DNA of 64,000 nt from [Eubacterium] yurii subsp. margaretiae ATCC 43715 (GTDB taxonomy: Bacteria; Bacillota; Clostridia; Peptostreptococcales; Filifactoraceae). The translations under genes and the position numbers were made by a program. Each line of letters starts with the position of its first letter. Within the stretch, counting starts at the first letter, position 1. Below the pieces are notes generated by a model, which was given only the letters and a program-made list of their open reading frames with translations, was not told where the DNA came from and searched no databases. The stretch is taken from positions 2,219,162-2,283,161 of the forward strand of contig GL405246.1 of the NCBI GenBank assembly GCA_000146855.1. The letters are read 5' to 3'. This document shows, piece after piece, positions 1 through 9,340 of this stretch.

Positions 1-517
1 TTAGAAGTTCTCTGGCTTCTTCGTCTGTCTTGGCAGTCGTTACAAATATTATATCCATACCTCTTGTCTTGTCTACCTTATCGAATTCTATTTCAGGGAA
101 TATAAGTTGCTCTTTTATTCCAAGAGCGTAGTTTCCTCTTCCGTCAAATGAGTTTTTGTTTACTCCTTTAAAGTCCCTAACTCTTGGTAGTGATATATTG
201 AAGAGTTTGTCAACAAAATAGTACATTTTGTCTCCTCTTAGAGTTACTTTCGTACCTATTGGCATTCCTTCTCTTATTTTGAAGTTGGCTACGGATTTTT
301 TAGATTTGGTAACTATAGGTTTTTGTCCTGTTATAGCTTCAAGTTCTGAAACTGCTGAGTCAAGCAATTTAGAGTTGTCTTTAGCTTCACCGACACCCAT
401 GTTTATTACAACTTTTTCAAGTTTCGGTACTTCCATTATGTTTTTGTATCCGAATTTATCCATTAGCCCTTTTATAACTTCGCTTTTATATTTTTCAAAT
501 AGTCTTGTTTGTGCCAT
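1..517 (-). CDS. rplE: 50S ribosomal protein L5 (3' end outside window)
   Basis: Binds 5S rRNA in the central protuberance of the large subunit. The reading frame starts at an ATG (515-517) preceded by a GGAGG-type site and reads [11 protein letters not shown], followed by typical L5 motifs ([16 protein letters not shown]). It is still open at the window edge: the last complete codon is residue 172, within DEEARELL, so only the final few residues of a normal ~180-residue L5 are missing. It is the last gene of the S10-spc operon seen here and directly follows rplX. Confidence 0.96.
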   Translation of the reverse strand, partial: MAQTRLFEKYKSEVIKGLMDKFGYKNIMEVPKLEKVVINMGVGEAKDNSKLLDSAVSELEAITGQKPIVTKSKKSVANFKIREGMPIGTKVTLRGDKMYYFVDKLFNISLPRVRDFKGVNKNSFDGRGNYALGIKEQLIFPEIEFDKVDKTRGMDIIFVTTAKTDEEARELL

Positions 518-535
518 ATTTAATTCCCTCCTTTC

Positions 536-841
536 CTATATTTGTTCGCCAGATTTCTTAGCTACTCTTACTTTTTTTCCGTCTTTTAATTCATATCCTA
601 TTCTTGTACCCTTACCTGATTTTGAATCATAGTACATTACGTTTGATACATGTATAGGCATTTCTTTTTTAACTATTCCGCCTTGAGGATTAGTTTTGCT
701 TGGTTTTTCACTCTTTGTAGCTATGTTTATACCTTCAACGAGTACCCTGTCTTTCTTAGGATATGCTTCAAGCACCTTGCCTTTTTTTCCTTTGTCTTTA
801 CCGGCTATTACTATTACCGTATCTCCACTTTTTATACGCAC
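536..841 (-). CDS. rplX: 50S ribosomal protein L24
   Basis: Assembly-initiating protein of the large subunit. The 101 residues begin [21 protein letters not shown], the KOW motif that defines L24, and continue with [19 protein letters not shown]. Length is normal. It lies between rplN and rplE with gaps under 20 bp, consistent with translation from one long mRNA. Confidence 0.97.
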   Translation of the reverse strand: MRIKSGDTVIVIAGKDKGKKGKVLEAYPKKDRVLVEGINIATKSEKPSKTNPQGGIVKKEMPIHVSNVMYYDSKSGKGTRIGYELKDGKKVRVAKKSGEQI

Positions 842-855
842 TTTTGCACCTCCTA

Positions 856-1224
856 TTATAAAACTTCCGGAGCAAGTGAGATTATCTTCATGAATTGTTT
901 GTCTCTAAGCTCTCTTGCTACCGGTCCGAATATTCTCGTTCCTGTAGGTGTTTTATCATCTTTGATTATTACAGCAGCATTTTCATCAAACTGTACATAA
1001 CTTCCGTCTTTTCTCTTAAGGGCTGATTTTGTTCTTACTACAACAGCTTTAACTACCTTACCCTTCTTTACAACGCCGCCGGGTGTTGCGGATTTGACAG
1101 AACAAACTATTATATCGCCTATTCCAGCTATTTTTCTATTAGAACCGCCTAATACTCTGATGCAAAGTAGCTCTTTAGCTCCAGAGTTATCAGCCACTTT
1201 TAGTCTTGTTTCTTGCTGAATCAT
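856..1224 (-). CDS. rplN: 50S ribosomal protein L14
   Basis: Large-subunit protein at the subunit interface. The 122-residue product starts [27 protein letters not shown], the highly conserved L14 start, and ends IISLAPEVL as expected. It sits between rpsQ and rplX in the standard spc-operon order. Confidence 0.97.
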   Translation of the reverse strand: MIQQETRLKVADNSGAKELLCIRVLGGSNRKIAGIGDIIVCSVKSATPGGVVKKGKVVKAVVVRTKSALKRKDGSYVQFDENAAVIIKDDKTPTGTRIFGPVARELRDKQFMKIISLAPEVL

Positions 1225-1241
1225 CTATTACCCTCCTATTA

Positions 1242-1496
1242 TTATTGGGCAGCTTTTTCTATTATTTGTATTACTTCCCATCTTTTGTCTTTTGATAACG
1301 GTCTTGTTTCCCCTATCCTTACTCTGTCGCCAATCTTGCAAGCATTGTTTTCGTCATGCGCTTTGTATTTTTTTGTTCTTTTAACAGCTTTTGAGTATAA
1401 AGGATGGCGAACTAATTCCACTATCGAAACTACTACTGTTTTGTCCATCTTATCAGATGTGACATAACCTATTTCATATTTTCTATTCTTTTGCAT
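1242..1496 (-). CDS. rpsQ: 30S ribosomal protein S17
   Basis: Primary 16S rRNA-binding protein. The 84 residues contain the S17 signatures [14 protein letters not shown] and [19 protein letters not shown]. Normal length, between rpmC and rplN. Confidence 0.97.
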   Translation of the reverse strand: MQKNRKYEIGYVTSDKMDKTVVVSIVELVRHPLYSKAVKRTKKYKAHDENNACKIGDRVRIGETRPLSKDKRWEVIQIIEKAAQ

Positions 1497-1515
1497 AGAT
1501 TAATTCTCCTTTTTA

Positions 1516-1716
1516 CTAAGCCTGAGTCTTTTCTGTTATTATTGTATTTATTCTTGCAATGTCTCTCTTAACATTTCTTATTTGTAACGGGTTTTCAAGC
1601 TGTCCTGTTGCTAATTGAAAACGCAGGTTAAAAAGCTCTTTCTTTTGGCTTAGCAGTTTTTCGTTCAATTCCGCTATATTCATTTCTCTTAATTCATTAG
1701 CCTTCAACAACTTCAC
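1516..1716 (-). CDS. rpmC: 50S ribosomal protein L29
   Basis: Component near the peptide exit tunnel and a docking site for trigger factor and SRP. The 66 residues include [13 protein letters not shown] and [14 protein letters not shown], diagnostic of L29. The start codon is GTG at 1714-1716, or possibly one of the two TTG codons just after it, so the 5' end overlaps the 3' end of rplP by up to 20 bp. This overlap suggests translational coupling to rplP. Confidence 0.94.
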   Translation of the reverse strand: MKLLKANELREMNIAELNEKLLSQKKELFNLRFQLATGQLENPLQIRNVKRDIARINTIITEKTQA

Positions 1717-2131
1717 CGCCTTCTTGTTCTTTCTTTACAAATTTACATTTTATAGGAAGTTTGTGCATTGCAAGTCTCATGGCTTCTCTTGCCTTTTCTT
1801 CACTTACTCCGCTCATTTCAAACATTATTCTTCCCGGTTTTACTACTGCTACCCAATATTCAGGTGAACCCTTACCGGCACCCATTCTTGTTTCAGCAGG
1901 TTTTTGTGTTACCGGTTTGTGTGGGAATATCTTTATCCATACCTTACCACCTCTTTTTACGGAACGGTTGATTGCGATACGGGCAGCTTCTATTTGATTT
2001 GATGTTATCCAAGCAGGCTCAAGCGCTTGAAGACCATATTCACCATATGTTATAGTATTGCCTTTGTTGGCATTACCTGTCATTTTTCCTCTGTGAACTC
2101 TACGACGTTTCACTCTTTTTGGCATTAACAT
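1697..2131 (-). CDS. rplP: 50S ribosomal protein L16
   Basis: Large-subunit protein needed for tRNA positioning at the A site. It starts [15 protein letters not shown] and carries [13 protein letters not shown] and [19 protein letters not shown], all typical of L16. The 144 residues are the expected size. A clear AGGAGG site precedes the ATG. It overlaps rpmC downstream. Confidence 0.97.
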   Translation of the reverse strand: MLMPKRVKRRRVHRGKMTGNANKGNTITYGEYGLQALEPAWITSNQIEAARIAINRSVKRGGKVWIKIFPHKPVTQKPAETRMGAGKGSPEYWVAVVKPGRIMFEMSGVSEEKAREAMRLAMHKLPIKCKFVKKEQEGGEVVEG

Positions 2132-2156
2132 TTATGCGTCCTCCTTTCAGCGTCAA

Positions 2157-2960
2157 TTAGTTTTTTGCTTCAGTCTTTCTTGGCGGTCTGTTTCCTTGTT
2201 TCTTATCATTGTTATATCTTTTCTTGTTAGGATTGAACTCACCATTGTTGTTATTGTGTCTTTTCTTTTTTCTCTTGTCGTCTTTTACTCCCATAAGTGA
2301 GTCAAGATCTCTTTTTTCGCCATTTCTGTCCCTTAGTATTTCGCCTTTGCATATCCATACCTTTACGCCAAGTTTGCCGTAAGTTGTATCAGCCTCAGCA
2401 AAACCGTAATCTATGTCGGCTCTTAGAGTGTGTAGAGGTACTACACCTTCAGCATATCCTTCAGTTCTTGCCATTTCTGCTCCACCAAGTCTACCAGAAG
2501 TAGCAACCTTTATACCCTTTACTCCTCTTGTCTTCATAGTTCTTGACATAGCTTGTTTCATCGCTCTTCTAAATGCGATACGTCTTTCCAAAGACTGAGC
2601 TATCTTTGCAGCTACAAGCATTGCATCCGCATCAGGATTTTTAACTTCTTCTATGTTTACATAAACATTTCTTCCTGTAAGCTTTTCAACAGATGACTTA
2701 AGCTCTTCTATTCCTTGTCCACCTTTACCTATTACCATACCAGGCTTAGCAGTAAATATGTTTAGTTTAAGCTTGTCTCCAACTCTTTCTATTTCAACCT
2801 TTGACAAATCAGCTTGAGCTAATTCTTTTTTCAAGAATACTCTTACCTTGTGGTCTTCTTTTATATATTCAGCTATCTTATCTTTACCGGCGAACCATCT
2901 TGAGTCCCAATTCTTATTTATTCCGACTCTTAGTCCGTGTGGGCTTACCTTTTGACCCAT
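2157..2960 (-). CDS. rpsC: 30S ribosomal protein S3 with long basic C-terminal tail
   Basis: Small-subunit protein at the mRNA entry channel. The first ~220 residues show the KH domain ([17 protein letters not shown]) and the S3 C-terminal domain ([27 protein letters not shown]). The protein is 267 residues against roughly 218 in Bacillus subtilis. The extra ~45 residues are a low-complexity tail rich in Lys, Asn and Arg, probably disordered and RNA-binding. Order rplV-rpsC-rplP is canonical. Confidence 0.97.
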   Translation of the reverse strand: MGQKVSPHGLRVGINKNWDSRWFAGKDKIAEYIKEDHKVRVFLKKELAQADLSKVEIERVGDKLKLNIFTAKPGMVIGKGGQGIEELKSSVEKLTGRNVYVNIEEVKNPDADAMLVAAKIAQSLERRIAFRRAMKQAMSRTMKTRGVKGIKVATSGRLGGAEMARTEGYAEGVVPLHTLRADIDYGFAEADTTYGKLGVKVWICKGEILRDRNGEKRDLDSLMGVKDDKRKKKRHNNNNGEFNPNKKRYNNDKKQGNRPPRKTEAKN

Positions 2961-2977
2961 TTATTTCCCTCCCGTCA

Positions 2978-3322
2978 TTAATTTTGTTCTTTTACTATAA
3001 CTTCTATATGACTTGTTCTTTTTCTTATTGCAGTAGCTCTACCTTGTGCTCTTGGCATAAATCTCTTAAGAGTAGGTCCTTGATTTGCCCAAATCTTAGT
3101 TATATAAAGCTTCTTTCTTTCCATATTAAAGTTGTTTTCCGCATTGGCTGCTGCAGAATTTACTACTTTAGCTATTATCTCCGCTCCGTTGTTGGGTAGG
3201 AATTTCAATATCGCCACTGCTTCTTCTACGCTCTTGCCTCTTACCAAGTCGCATATTTTTCCGGCTTTTCTTGGAGATGTTCTTACATATTTAGCTATAG
3301 CTCTTACTTCTCTTTGCTCCAT
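2978..3322 (-). CDS. rplV: 50S ribosomal protein L22
   Basis: Lines the peptide exit tunnel. The conserved body reads VRAIAKYVRTSPRKAGKICDLVRGK and ends TSHIEVIVKEQN. I place the start at the ATG at 3322 (MEQREVRAIAKY) because an AAGGAGG site lies about 6 nt upstream. An in-frame ATG at 3340 would add six residues but would put that site inside the gene. Normal length for L22 (114 residues). Confidence 0.95.
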   Translation of the reverse strand: MEQREVRAIAKYVRTSPRKAGKICDLVRGKSVEEAVAILKFLPNNGAEIIAKVVNSAAANAENNFNMERKKLYITKIWANQGPTLKRFMPRAQGRATAIRKRTSHIEVIVKEQN

Positions 3323-3359
3323 TTTATCCTCCTTTTCCATCTGTTTTCTTAGGATTTAT

Positions 3360-3641
3360 CTATTTCGTTTTAGATGATCTGTCATCATCTTTATGTCCTT
3401 TAAAAGTTCTTGTCGGAACGAACTCGCCAAGTTTGTGTCCTACCATGTCTTCTGTTATATATATAGGCACATGCTTTCTTCCATCGTGTATAGCAAGTGT
3501 GTGACCTATGAATTCAGGATATATGGTAGAAGATCTTGACCAAACTTTTATTACTTGCTTGTCGTCCTTTTCATTCATTTTTAGGATTTTTTTGTACAAT
3601 CCTTCATGAACGAAAGCACCTTTTTTTGATGATCTACTCAT
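3360..3641 (-). CDS. rpsS: 30S ribosomal protein S19
   Basis: Head protein of the small subunit that complexes with S13. The 93 residues begin [19 protein letters not shown] and contain the S19 signature [30 protein letters not shown], split here only by reading. Between rplB and rplV as usual. Confidence 0.97.
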   Translation of the reverse strand: MSRSSKKGAFVHEGLYKKILKMNEKDDKQVIKVWSRSSTIYPEFIGHTLAIHDGRKHVPIYITEDMVGHKLGEFVPTRTFKGHKDDDRSSKTK

Positions 3642-3662
3642 TTTTTACCTCCAAAGTTTAGG

Positions 3663-4490
3663 CTATTTTCTTCTTGTTACTATCATTTTATTTGATTGTT
3701 TCTTCTTATTTCTTGTCTTATATCCAAGTGCAGGTTTACCCCATGGTGTTACCGGTGACGGTCTACCTATAGGAGATCTACCTTCACCACCACCGTGAGG
3801 GTGATCGTTAGGGTTCATTACAGATCCTCTTACTGTAGGTCTGATGCCCATATGTCTTTTTCTACCGGCCTTACCTATAGTAACATTTGAGTGGTCTACG
3901 TTTCCTACTTGGCCTATAGTTGCCTTACATTCAGCGTTTACATATCTCATTTCACCTGAAGGTAATCTCAAAAGTACGTTCTTTCCTTCTTTTGCCATAA
4001 GTTGTGCAGATATTCCGGCACTTCTTACAAGCTGTCCGCCCTTGCCTTTTTTAAGCTCTATGTTGTGGATTACTGTACCTACAGGCATATCTTTCATCTT
4101 CAAGCAGTTACCTACTTTGATATCTGAACCTTCACCTGAAACTATTACATCTCCAACTTTTAGTCCCAAAGGAGCAAGGATGTATCTCTTTTCTCCATCC
4201 TTATAGTTTAGCAAAGCTATATTTGCTGTTCTATTTGGATCGTACTCTATACCTGCAACCTTTGCCGGTATACCATCTTTATCTCTCTTGAAATCTATTA
4301 TTCTATATTTTCTCTTTTCTCCGCCACCTTTATGTCTTACAGTGATCTTACCTTGTGAGTTTCTTCCGGCATTCTTCTTAAGAGATGTCAAAAGAGACTT
4401 CTCAGGAGAAAACTTTGTTATTTCCTCCGATTTTATCACTGTCATATGTCTTCTTGACGGAGTAGTCGGTTTAAATTTCTTTATAGCCAT
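3663..4490 (-). CDS. rplB: 50S ribosomal protein L2
   Basis: One of the proteins closest to the peptidyl-transferase centre. The 275 residues start [18 protein letters not shown] and include the C-terminal [13 protein letters not shown] motif with its conserved histidine, then [17 protein letters not shown]. Normal length. Between rplW and rpsS. Confidence 0.98.
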   Translation of the reverse strand: MAIKKFKPTTPSRRHMTVIKSEEITKFSPEKSLLTSLKKNAGRNSQGKITVRHKGGGEKRKYRIIDFKRDKDGIPAKVAGIEYDPNRTANIALLNYKDGEKRYILAPLGLKVGDVIVSGEGSDIKVGNCLKMKDMPVGTVIHNIELKKGKGGQLVRSAGISAQLMAKEGKNVLLRLPSGEMRYVNAECKATIGQVGNVDHSNVTIGKAGRKRHMGIRPTVRGSVMNPNDHPHGGGEGRSPIGRPSPVTPWGKPALGYKTRNKKKQSNKMIVTRRK

Positions 4491-4508
4491 TTACTATCAC
4501 TCCTTTAA

Positions 4509-4793
4509 CTATGCTCCAAATATCTCGATTTCTTTGCTGTCAGCACTAAGTTTAACTATAGCTTTTTTAAATGACGCTGTAGTTCCTACGTACTTACCTA
4601 CTCTCTTTTTTCTACCGTCGTAATTCATAGTACTTACTTTATCAACTTTTACTTCAAATATTTCTTCTACAGCTTTTTTGATTTGAGTCTTGTTAGCTTT
4701 TTTATCTACTATAAAAGTGTATTTCTTCTCAGCTGATTGCTCCATACTTCTTTCTGATATTACCGGTCTTTTGATTATATCGTATGATATCAT
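4509..4793 (-). CDS. rplW: 50S ribosomal protein L23
   Basis: Tunnel-exit protein and main docking site for trigger factor. The 94 residues include [13 protein letters not shown] and [20 protein letters not shown], typical of L23. Its start codon shares one base with the stop codon of rplD, so the two are probably translationally coupled. Confidence 0.97.
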   Translation of the reverse strand: MISYDIIKRPVISERSMEQSAEKKYTFIVDKKANKTQIKKAVEEIFEVKVDKVSTMNYDGRKKRVGKYVGTTASFKKAIVKLSADSKEIEIFGA

Positions 4794-5419
4794 TATGCGA
4801 ACACCTCCTGAGCTTTAATAACGGCATCTTTAGTCATAACTAAAACTTCATGATTTATGATGTCATAAGTGTTTATAAGGTTGGCGAATGTTATGTCCAC
4901 ACCTTTGATATTTCTTCCTGATCTTACAACTTCAGGGTCATTTTCCTTTGTTACAAAAAGAGTCTTAACTCCTGATAATTGAAGATTCTTCATAACTTGT
5001 GCAAAAGCCTTAGTCTTTGCATCGCTTATTACAAGCTCGTTCAAAACAACCAACTTATTGTTTTGTACCTTGTCAGTAAGCACGCTCTTAAGAGCAATTC
5101 TTTTTATCTTCTTATTTATCTTGTAGCTGTAATCTCTTGGCTTTGGTGCAAATACTACTCCACCGCCTATCCATTGTGGCGATCTTGTACTACCTTGTCT
5201 TGCTCTACCAGTACCTTTTTGTCTCCATGGCTTTCTTCCGCCACCTCTAACTTCTGCTCTTGTCTTAGTGCATTGTGTTCCTTGTCTTTTGTTTGCAAGG
5301 TGATTTTTTACAGCTTCGTATACGCAATGTTCATTTACCTTAGCTGCAAAAAGAGCTTCAGATATTTCCATTTGCTCAACTACTTTTCCATTTATATCAA
5401 GTACGTCTATTTTTGGCAT
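4793..5419 (-). CDS. rplD: 50S ribosomal protein L4
   Basis: Large-subunit protein whose loop reaches into the exit tunnel. Signatures are [21 protein letters not shown] and [16 protein letters not shown]. Length is 208 residues. In gammaproteobacteria L4 is the autogenous repressor of the S10 operon. Whether that applies here is unknown, but a leader structure upstream of rpsJ makes the question relevant. Confidence 0.97.
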   Translation of the reverse strand: MPKIDVLDINGKVVEQMEISEALFAAKVNEHCVYEAVKNHLANKRQGTQCTKTRAEVRGGGRKPWRQKGTGRARQGSTRSPQWIGGGVVFAPKPRDYSYKINKKIKRIALKSVLTDKVQNNKLVVLNELVISDAKTKAFAQVMKNLQLSGVKTLFVTKENDPEVVRSGRNIKGVDITFANLINTYDIINHEVLVMTKDAVIKAQEVFA

Positions 5420-5445
5420 TATTTAGTCCCCCTTTCACTTAAGTC

Positions 5446-6069
5446 TTATTTATGCGCTTCTTTTAAAATTACAAGTCCCTTTTTCGGTCCGGGAACTGAG
5501 CCTTTTACAAGAACTAAATTTTTATCTTTATCAACTAAAACGACTTCAAGATTCTTTATAGTAGTTCTTTCAAATCCCATGTGTCCAGCAAGTTTTTTGC
5601 CTTTGAATACTCTTGACGGATCTGAACACATACCCATTGATCCGGGTCCTCTGTGATAATGTGAACCGTGAGTTTCAGGTCCTCTTGATTGGCCATGTCT
5701 TTTTATCGGTCCTTGGAATCCCTTACCCTTAGATGTTGCAACAGCATCAACCTTGTCACCTACAGCAAATACATCCACGTTTATTTCTCCTGCAAGTTGA
5801 TAGTCAGCTATGTTGGCTACCTTAAATTCTCTAAGATGTCTTTTTGATCCAACTCCCGCTTTTTTGAAATGTCCTTTCAACGGCTTGTTCACGTTCTTTT
5901 CTTTTATTTCACCATAAGCACATTGAACAGCTTCGTAACCGTCATTTTCTTTAGTTTTGATTTGAGTAACTACCATTGGCCCTGCTTCTATTACAGTTAC
6001 AGGTATCAATCTTCCGTCTTCAGCGAAGATTTGAGTCATCCCCAATTTCTTTCCCATTATTGCTTTCAT
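5446..6069 (-). CDS. rplC: 50S ribosomal protein L3
   Basis: Large-subunit assembly protein near the A-site side of the peptidyl-transferase centre. The 207 residues start [19 protein letters not shown] and carry [22 protein letters not shown] and [23 protein letters not shown] in two separate blocks. Between rpsJ and rplD. Confidence 0.98.
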   Translation of the reverse strand: MKAIMGKKLGMTQIFAEDGRLIPVTVIEAGPMVVTQIKTKENDGYEAVQCAYGEIKEKNVNKPLKGHFKKAGVGSKRHLREFKVANIADYQLAGEINVDVFAVGDKVDAVATSKGKGFQGPIKRHGQSRGPETHGSHYHRGPGSMGMCSDPSRVFKGKKLAGHMGFERTTIKNLEVVLVDKDKNLVLVKGSVPGPKKGLVILKEAHK

Positions 6070-6145
6070 TAATTTTCCTCCATGTTCTTACAGCGGATTG
6101 TAATACAATCATCCTAAGACAAGGCGTATACCTTCGCTATTTTAA

Positions 6146-6457
6146 TTATTTTTTGATTTCAATTTCAATGCCTGCCGGTAAATCAAGTCTGATTAGTGAA
6201 TCTACCGTTTTGGCACTTGGTTCTAAAATATCAATAAGTCTTTTGTGAGTTCTCACTTCAAATTGTTCTCTTGAGTCCTTATACTTGTGAGTAGCTCTTA
6301 TTATTGTTATAATTTCTTTTTTAGTTGGTAGAGGTACAGGTCCGCTTACTGTAGCACCAGAAGACTTCGCTATATCTACTATTTTTTGAGCCGCCATATC
6401 AAGTATTGAATGGTCATAAGATTTTAATTTGATTCTTATTTTTTGCTTGTTTGACAT
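6146..6457 (-). CDS. rpsJ: 30S ribosomal protein S10
   Basis: Small-subunit head protein, also NusE in antitermination complexes. The 103 residues contain [26 protein letters not shown] and [20 protein letters not shown], the S10 signatures. It is the first gene of the S10 operon; a GGAGG site lies just upstream (6467-6472 on the plus strand). The 5' region contains an unusual set of hairpins and repeats annotated separately. Confidence 0.98.
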   Translation of the reverse strand: MSNKQKIRIKLKSYDHSILDMAAQKIVDIAKSSGATVSGPVPLPTKKEIITIIRATHKYKDSREQFEVRTHKRLIDILEPSAKTVDSLIRLDLPAGIEIEIKK

Positions 6458-6474
6458 TTACAATTAACCTCCTA

Positions 6475-6493
6475 TCGTACTTTTTTTGTACGA
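6475..6493 (-). promoter_or_regulatory. Hairpin immediately upstream of the rpsJ ribosome-binding site
   Basis: Perfect 6-bp inverted repeat TCGTAC / GTACGA with an A7 loop on the transcribed strand. It ends about 2 nt before the rpsJ Shine-Dalgarno. The position could let it affect ribosome access. Function is inferred from position only. Confidence 0.45.
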
Positions 6494-6554
6494 CCACTGT
6501 TTAATAAATTTGCTGATATTTCAACAACTTTATCTGAGTTTTTCCTGTACAACC

Positions 6555-6647
6555 CATCCGTGTGTTTTGTCTTTTTCCATTAAAAAAATTCAGAATTACA
6601 CACCTTCTGAATTACAACAAATTTCATAACAACGCATCCGTGTGTTT
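6555..6647 (-). repeat. 13-bp direct repeats flanking the leader hairpin
   Basis: The plus-strand sequence CATCCGTGTGTTT occurs at 6555-6567 and again at 6635-6647, 80 bp apart, one on each side of the terminator-like hairpin. On the transcript each copy reads AAACACACGGATG. An exact 13-mer repeat at this distance in a ribosomal leader is unlikely to be chance and may be a protein site or an alternative-pairing segment. Confidence 0.6.
6582..6613 (-). terminator. rpsJ leader: Terminator-like hairpin in the S10 operon leader (possible attenuator)
   Basis: On the minus strand a perfect 9-bp stem (AATTCAGAA / TTCTGAATT) with a 9-nt loop containing GTGTG is followed by a run of seven T. It lies about 125-155 nt before the rpsJ start codon, so read-through would be needed for operon expression unless transcription starts downstream. 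It is flanked by two identical 13-bp repeats containing CACAC, which could pair with the GTGTG loop. Confidence 0.55.
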
Positions 6648-7164
6648 AGTAAATTACCCCACAGAAAATCACGCTACTATAAACTTAAATTAAACAGATT
6701 TGTCGCAACATTCAAGATGTTTACTCGCTCCACAAAAATTCCCTCGATATCGGGCAACCTTTTGTATCATCGCTGATATGTTTCATAAATTCACAAAACA
6801 TATTGGAGTATTATATTATATTTTTTTAATTTTACAATAGCTTTTTAAAAATTTTTAAAAAATTATTTAATTTTTTTAAAACTTTTTTGTAAAATGTAAG
6901 ACTTTTTTTATAACTTTATTTTATTATAATATTATAGTAGTTTTTTTATTATGATTAAAATAACTAAGATTTATATACTTGGATTAAATATAAGGTAAGA
7001 CATTTAAACTCTTATCCATTTATAAAAGCTGATAGACTATTATTTAAATGTCTTGTATAATTTTATCTCACAATTATAGCAAATTATATATTGCTTTTGA
7101 ACTACTCTAAATTTATTTTGACTATAAACTTATATATGTCCATGGTCTGAACTAAAGGAGAAAT

Positions 7165-8937
7165 ATGAATATCAACATCAAACAAATGCGTAAGGATGTG
7201 CGAAAAAACATATATGACAATAAATTCAGCTTCTATATAAAGGCGGTCTTTTTACAACTCATACTGTCATCTATCGGAAGTTTCCTTATAAGATTTGTTT
7301 TTCAGCTCATACTTATAAGCTGCGGACTTGAAAATCTCAATATAGATAATTTTTTTGAGCTATTTGACAATCCGCTTAGCATAGCCTTACTTATCATACT
7401 GTTTTTACTTATTAGTGTCCTTACCTTTATTGAATTTTCAGCCCTTACTCTGATGGTCTACTTTTCGTATAATGACGGATCTTTCTCATGGTCGAAAAAT
7501 ATAAGAACAGCCTTTATGAAATGGAAGAAACTTCGGATAAGACAGCTTTTTTTCTTCATCATATATTTCATCCTGATGATACCCGTGTCAAATTTAGGCT
7601 TAAGCTCAATTTTTTCTGAAAAGCTCACAATACCCGCCTTTATAACCGGAGAAATATCAAAGACTAATATAGGAAAGTGCTCCTTAGTCATCTTAGCTCT
7701 TATATGTGCCTATGCGAACTTAAGATTGATTTTTTCTATACCTCTTACTGTAATAAACAATGACTCTTTTTCAGTAAATATGAAGAAAAGTTTTGATATG
7801 ACAAAAAAAGGAAAGATAAAATTTTTAGCCCTACTTGGAACCTTACAGCTTATAATTCTGATTATAAGTTCAATAAGCATCAGTTTGTTGGCTTTCATCT
7901 TTGATATGATTGACGTGAGCGGAAATATTCCACTTTACAACACGATTTTTTATACCTTAATGCGAATTATCATCTTCTTCTTTGTAGCTATTACTAAGGT
8001 AACTATGATTTCTGTAATAGTTAAGGTTTTGATGCAACAGGATGACTTTTCACCTGATATAAAATATTCTCGAGATGATAAGCTTGAAAAGCGTAAGGTC
8101 TTTGCTACTATCTTGAGTTTTACACTGATTATAGTCTTGGGGCATGAAGGCTATCAGATGTTCTCTGAGCCACTCAATGAAAAAATACTGGTAATAGCTC
8201 ACAGGGGCTATACACAAAATGCTGTGGAAAACTCTATCGAAGCCTTGGAGGCTGCATCAACGGCAGGTGCTGATTATGTAGAAGTGGATATCTTGCTCAC
8301 CAAGGATAACAAATTTGTTGTAATGCACGATTTTAATCTTAAAAGACTTGCAGGAGTTAATAAAAAAGTACAGGATATGAATTTTGATGAAGTTGCAGGT
8401 CTAACTATAAAACAGGGCAAATTTAAAAGCAGGATAGTCTCTTTTGAAGAGTTTGTAAAAAAAGCAAAGCAGCTTAATATAAAACTCCTTGTAGAGTTAA
8501 AACCGCATGGGGGAGAGCCTGCCAACTATGTGGATATTTTCATAGATGAAATGAAAAGATTGGACGTAGAAAAAAGCTATAAGGTAATGTCTCTTGATTT
8601 GAATGTTATGGAAGAATTGGAAGAAAAGGACTCTCAAATAGAAACAGGATATGTTATTCCAATGCAGTTTGGAATATTTCCACAGACAAATGTGGACTTT
8701 TTCGCAATAGAAAACTTCTCCTACAATGATGTACTCAATTTTCAAGCAAAAAATGACAATAAGGAAGTATTCGTCTGGACTATAAACGATATTAACCTAA
8801 TGGACAAGTACATTCATAAGGGCATATCTGCAATAATAACCGACTATCCAAACGTACTAAAAGAAGAGATGTCAAATGCCAAGCTTAATAATAGCTACTT
8901 TGAAAAACTCTATAGGCTATTGGATACAGGATTTTAG
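7165..8937 (+). CDS. Membrane-anchored glycerophosphodiester phosphodiesterase
   Basis: Predicted to hydrolyse glycerophosphodiesters to an alcohol and glycerol-3-phosphate. Residues 1 to ~330 form a multi-pass membrane domain with about six hydrophobic segments. Residues ~340-575 form a GDPD domain with the start motif AHRGYTQNAVENS, the metal-binding pair in YVEVDI, and VMHDFNLKRLAG. The C-terminal barrel part includes KLLVELKP and VFVWTIND. The membrane-domain-plus-GDPD layout at ~590 residues is a known Firmicutes subtype. An AAAGGAG site precedes the ATG. It stands alone on the plus strand. Confidence 0.9.
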   Translation: MNINIKQMRKDVRKNIYDNKFSFYIKAVFLQLILSSIGSFLIRFVFQLILISCGLENLNIDNFFELFDNPLSIALLIILFLLISVLTFIEFSALTLMVYFSYNDGSFSWSKNIRTAFMKWKKLRIRQLFFFIIYFILMIPVSNLGLSSIFSEKLTIPAFITGEISKTNIGKCSLVILALICAYANLRLIFSIPLTVINNDSFSVNMKKSFDMTKKGKIKFLALLGTLQLIILIISSISISLLAFIFDMIDVSGNIPLYNTIFYTLMRIIIFFFVAITKVTMISVIVKVLMQQDDFSPDIKYSRDDKLEKRKVFATILSFTLIIVLGHEGYQMFSEPLNEKILVIAHRGYTQNAVENSIEALEAASTAGADYVEVDILLTKDNKFVVMHDFNLKRLAGVNKKVQDMNFDEVAGLTIKQGKFKSRIVSFEEFVKKAKQLNIKLLVELKPHGGEPANYVDIFIDEMKRLDVEKSYKVMSLDLNVMEELEEKDSQIETGYVIPMQFGIFPQTNVDFFAIENFSYNDVLNFQAKNDNKEVFVWTINDINLMDKYIHKGISAIITDYPNVLKEEMSNAKLNNSYFEKLYRLLDTGF

Positions 8938-8968
8938 TTTTTTAGATATAATAATGAAAAATCAATTC

Positions 8969-9094
8969 ATACTAAAATCTAATAAAATAATGAATAAAAT
9001 ATTTTTAGTGCATTTATAGTAATTTATAAATCCTATACTATTTTTTAAAACAATCTAATGACAATTATCCATAGATTAAATAGATAATAGTGTA
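8969..9094 (+). repeat. MITE-like repeat, family 2, copy a
   Basis: Begins ATACTAAAATCTAATAAAA and ends with the reverse of ATACTATTATCTATTTAAT-like sequence, giving imperfect ~19-bp terminal inverted repeats. Related copies lie at 37844-37969, 37970-38076, 41172-41295 and 63478-63602. No coding capacity. Confidence 0.6.
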
Positions 9095-9134
9095 GTAGTC
9101 ATTAAATAAAAAAAATCTAAATTCCATAAAAACA

Positions 9135-9213
9135 GCTCACCTTATACAGACATTCGATTTAAGATTAAATCGGAAACTGTTATATATCAAAAGAGGGAAT
9201 CTTAAAGGTGAGC
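9135..9213. other. Structured element of unknown function
   Basis: A 79-bp segment closed by a perfect 9-bp inverted repeat (GCTCACCTT / AAGGTGAGC) and containing an inner hairpin (CGATTT aagatt AAATCG). It lies between two convergent genes and upstream of a bidirectional terminator. It could be a small structured RNA or a mobile-element remnant. I see no match to a known riboswitch class. Confidence 0.35.
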
Positions 9214-9259
9214 CACTTTGAGTGTAACATAAAATCCACTATCAGTAAAGTTAAATATT

Positions 9260-9305
9260 AATATCAAAAAAGGTACACTTTCTTAGTGTACCTTTTTTTG
9301 ATATT
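9260..9305. terminator. Bidirectional Rho-independent terminator
   Basis: Perfect inverted repeat AATATCAAAAAAGGTACACT / AGTGTACCTTTTTT(T)GATATT with a 5-nt loop. T-runs occur in both directions, so it can end the protease transcript (minus) and the plus-strand transcript. Confidence 0.9.
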
Positions 9306-9340
9306 GAGATTAAGAACTCTCAGTTTTAATTTTCTAAAAC

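Larger units (their letters stand above)
6494..7164. other. Divergent intergenic region, rpsJ / glycerophosphodiesterase
   Basis: About 670 bp with no convincing gene. Besides the leader elements it contains a long AT-rich stretch (6790-6960) and a perfect 12-bp inverted repeat AAGACATTTAAA (6997-7008) / TTTAAATGTCTT (7043-7054). A TATAAT box at 7056-7061 with a weak TAGACT at -35 (17-bp spacing) could serve the plus-strand gene at 7165. I could not assign the S10 operon promoter with confidence. Confidence 0.4.

Noticed and set aside
228-5656. Several plus-strand open frames of 60-225 codons across the ribosomal operon
   Set aside because: They lie opposite well-conserved ribosomal protein genes, lack ribosome sites and give hydrophobic Cys/Ser/Phe-rich nonsense; they are antisense shadows.
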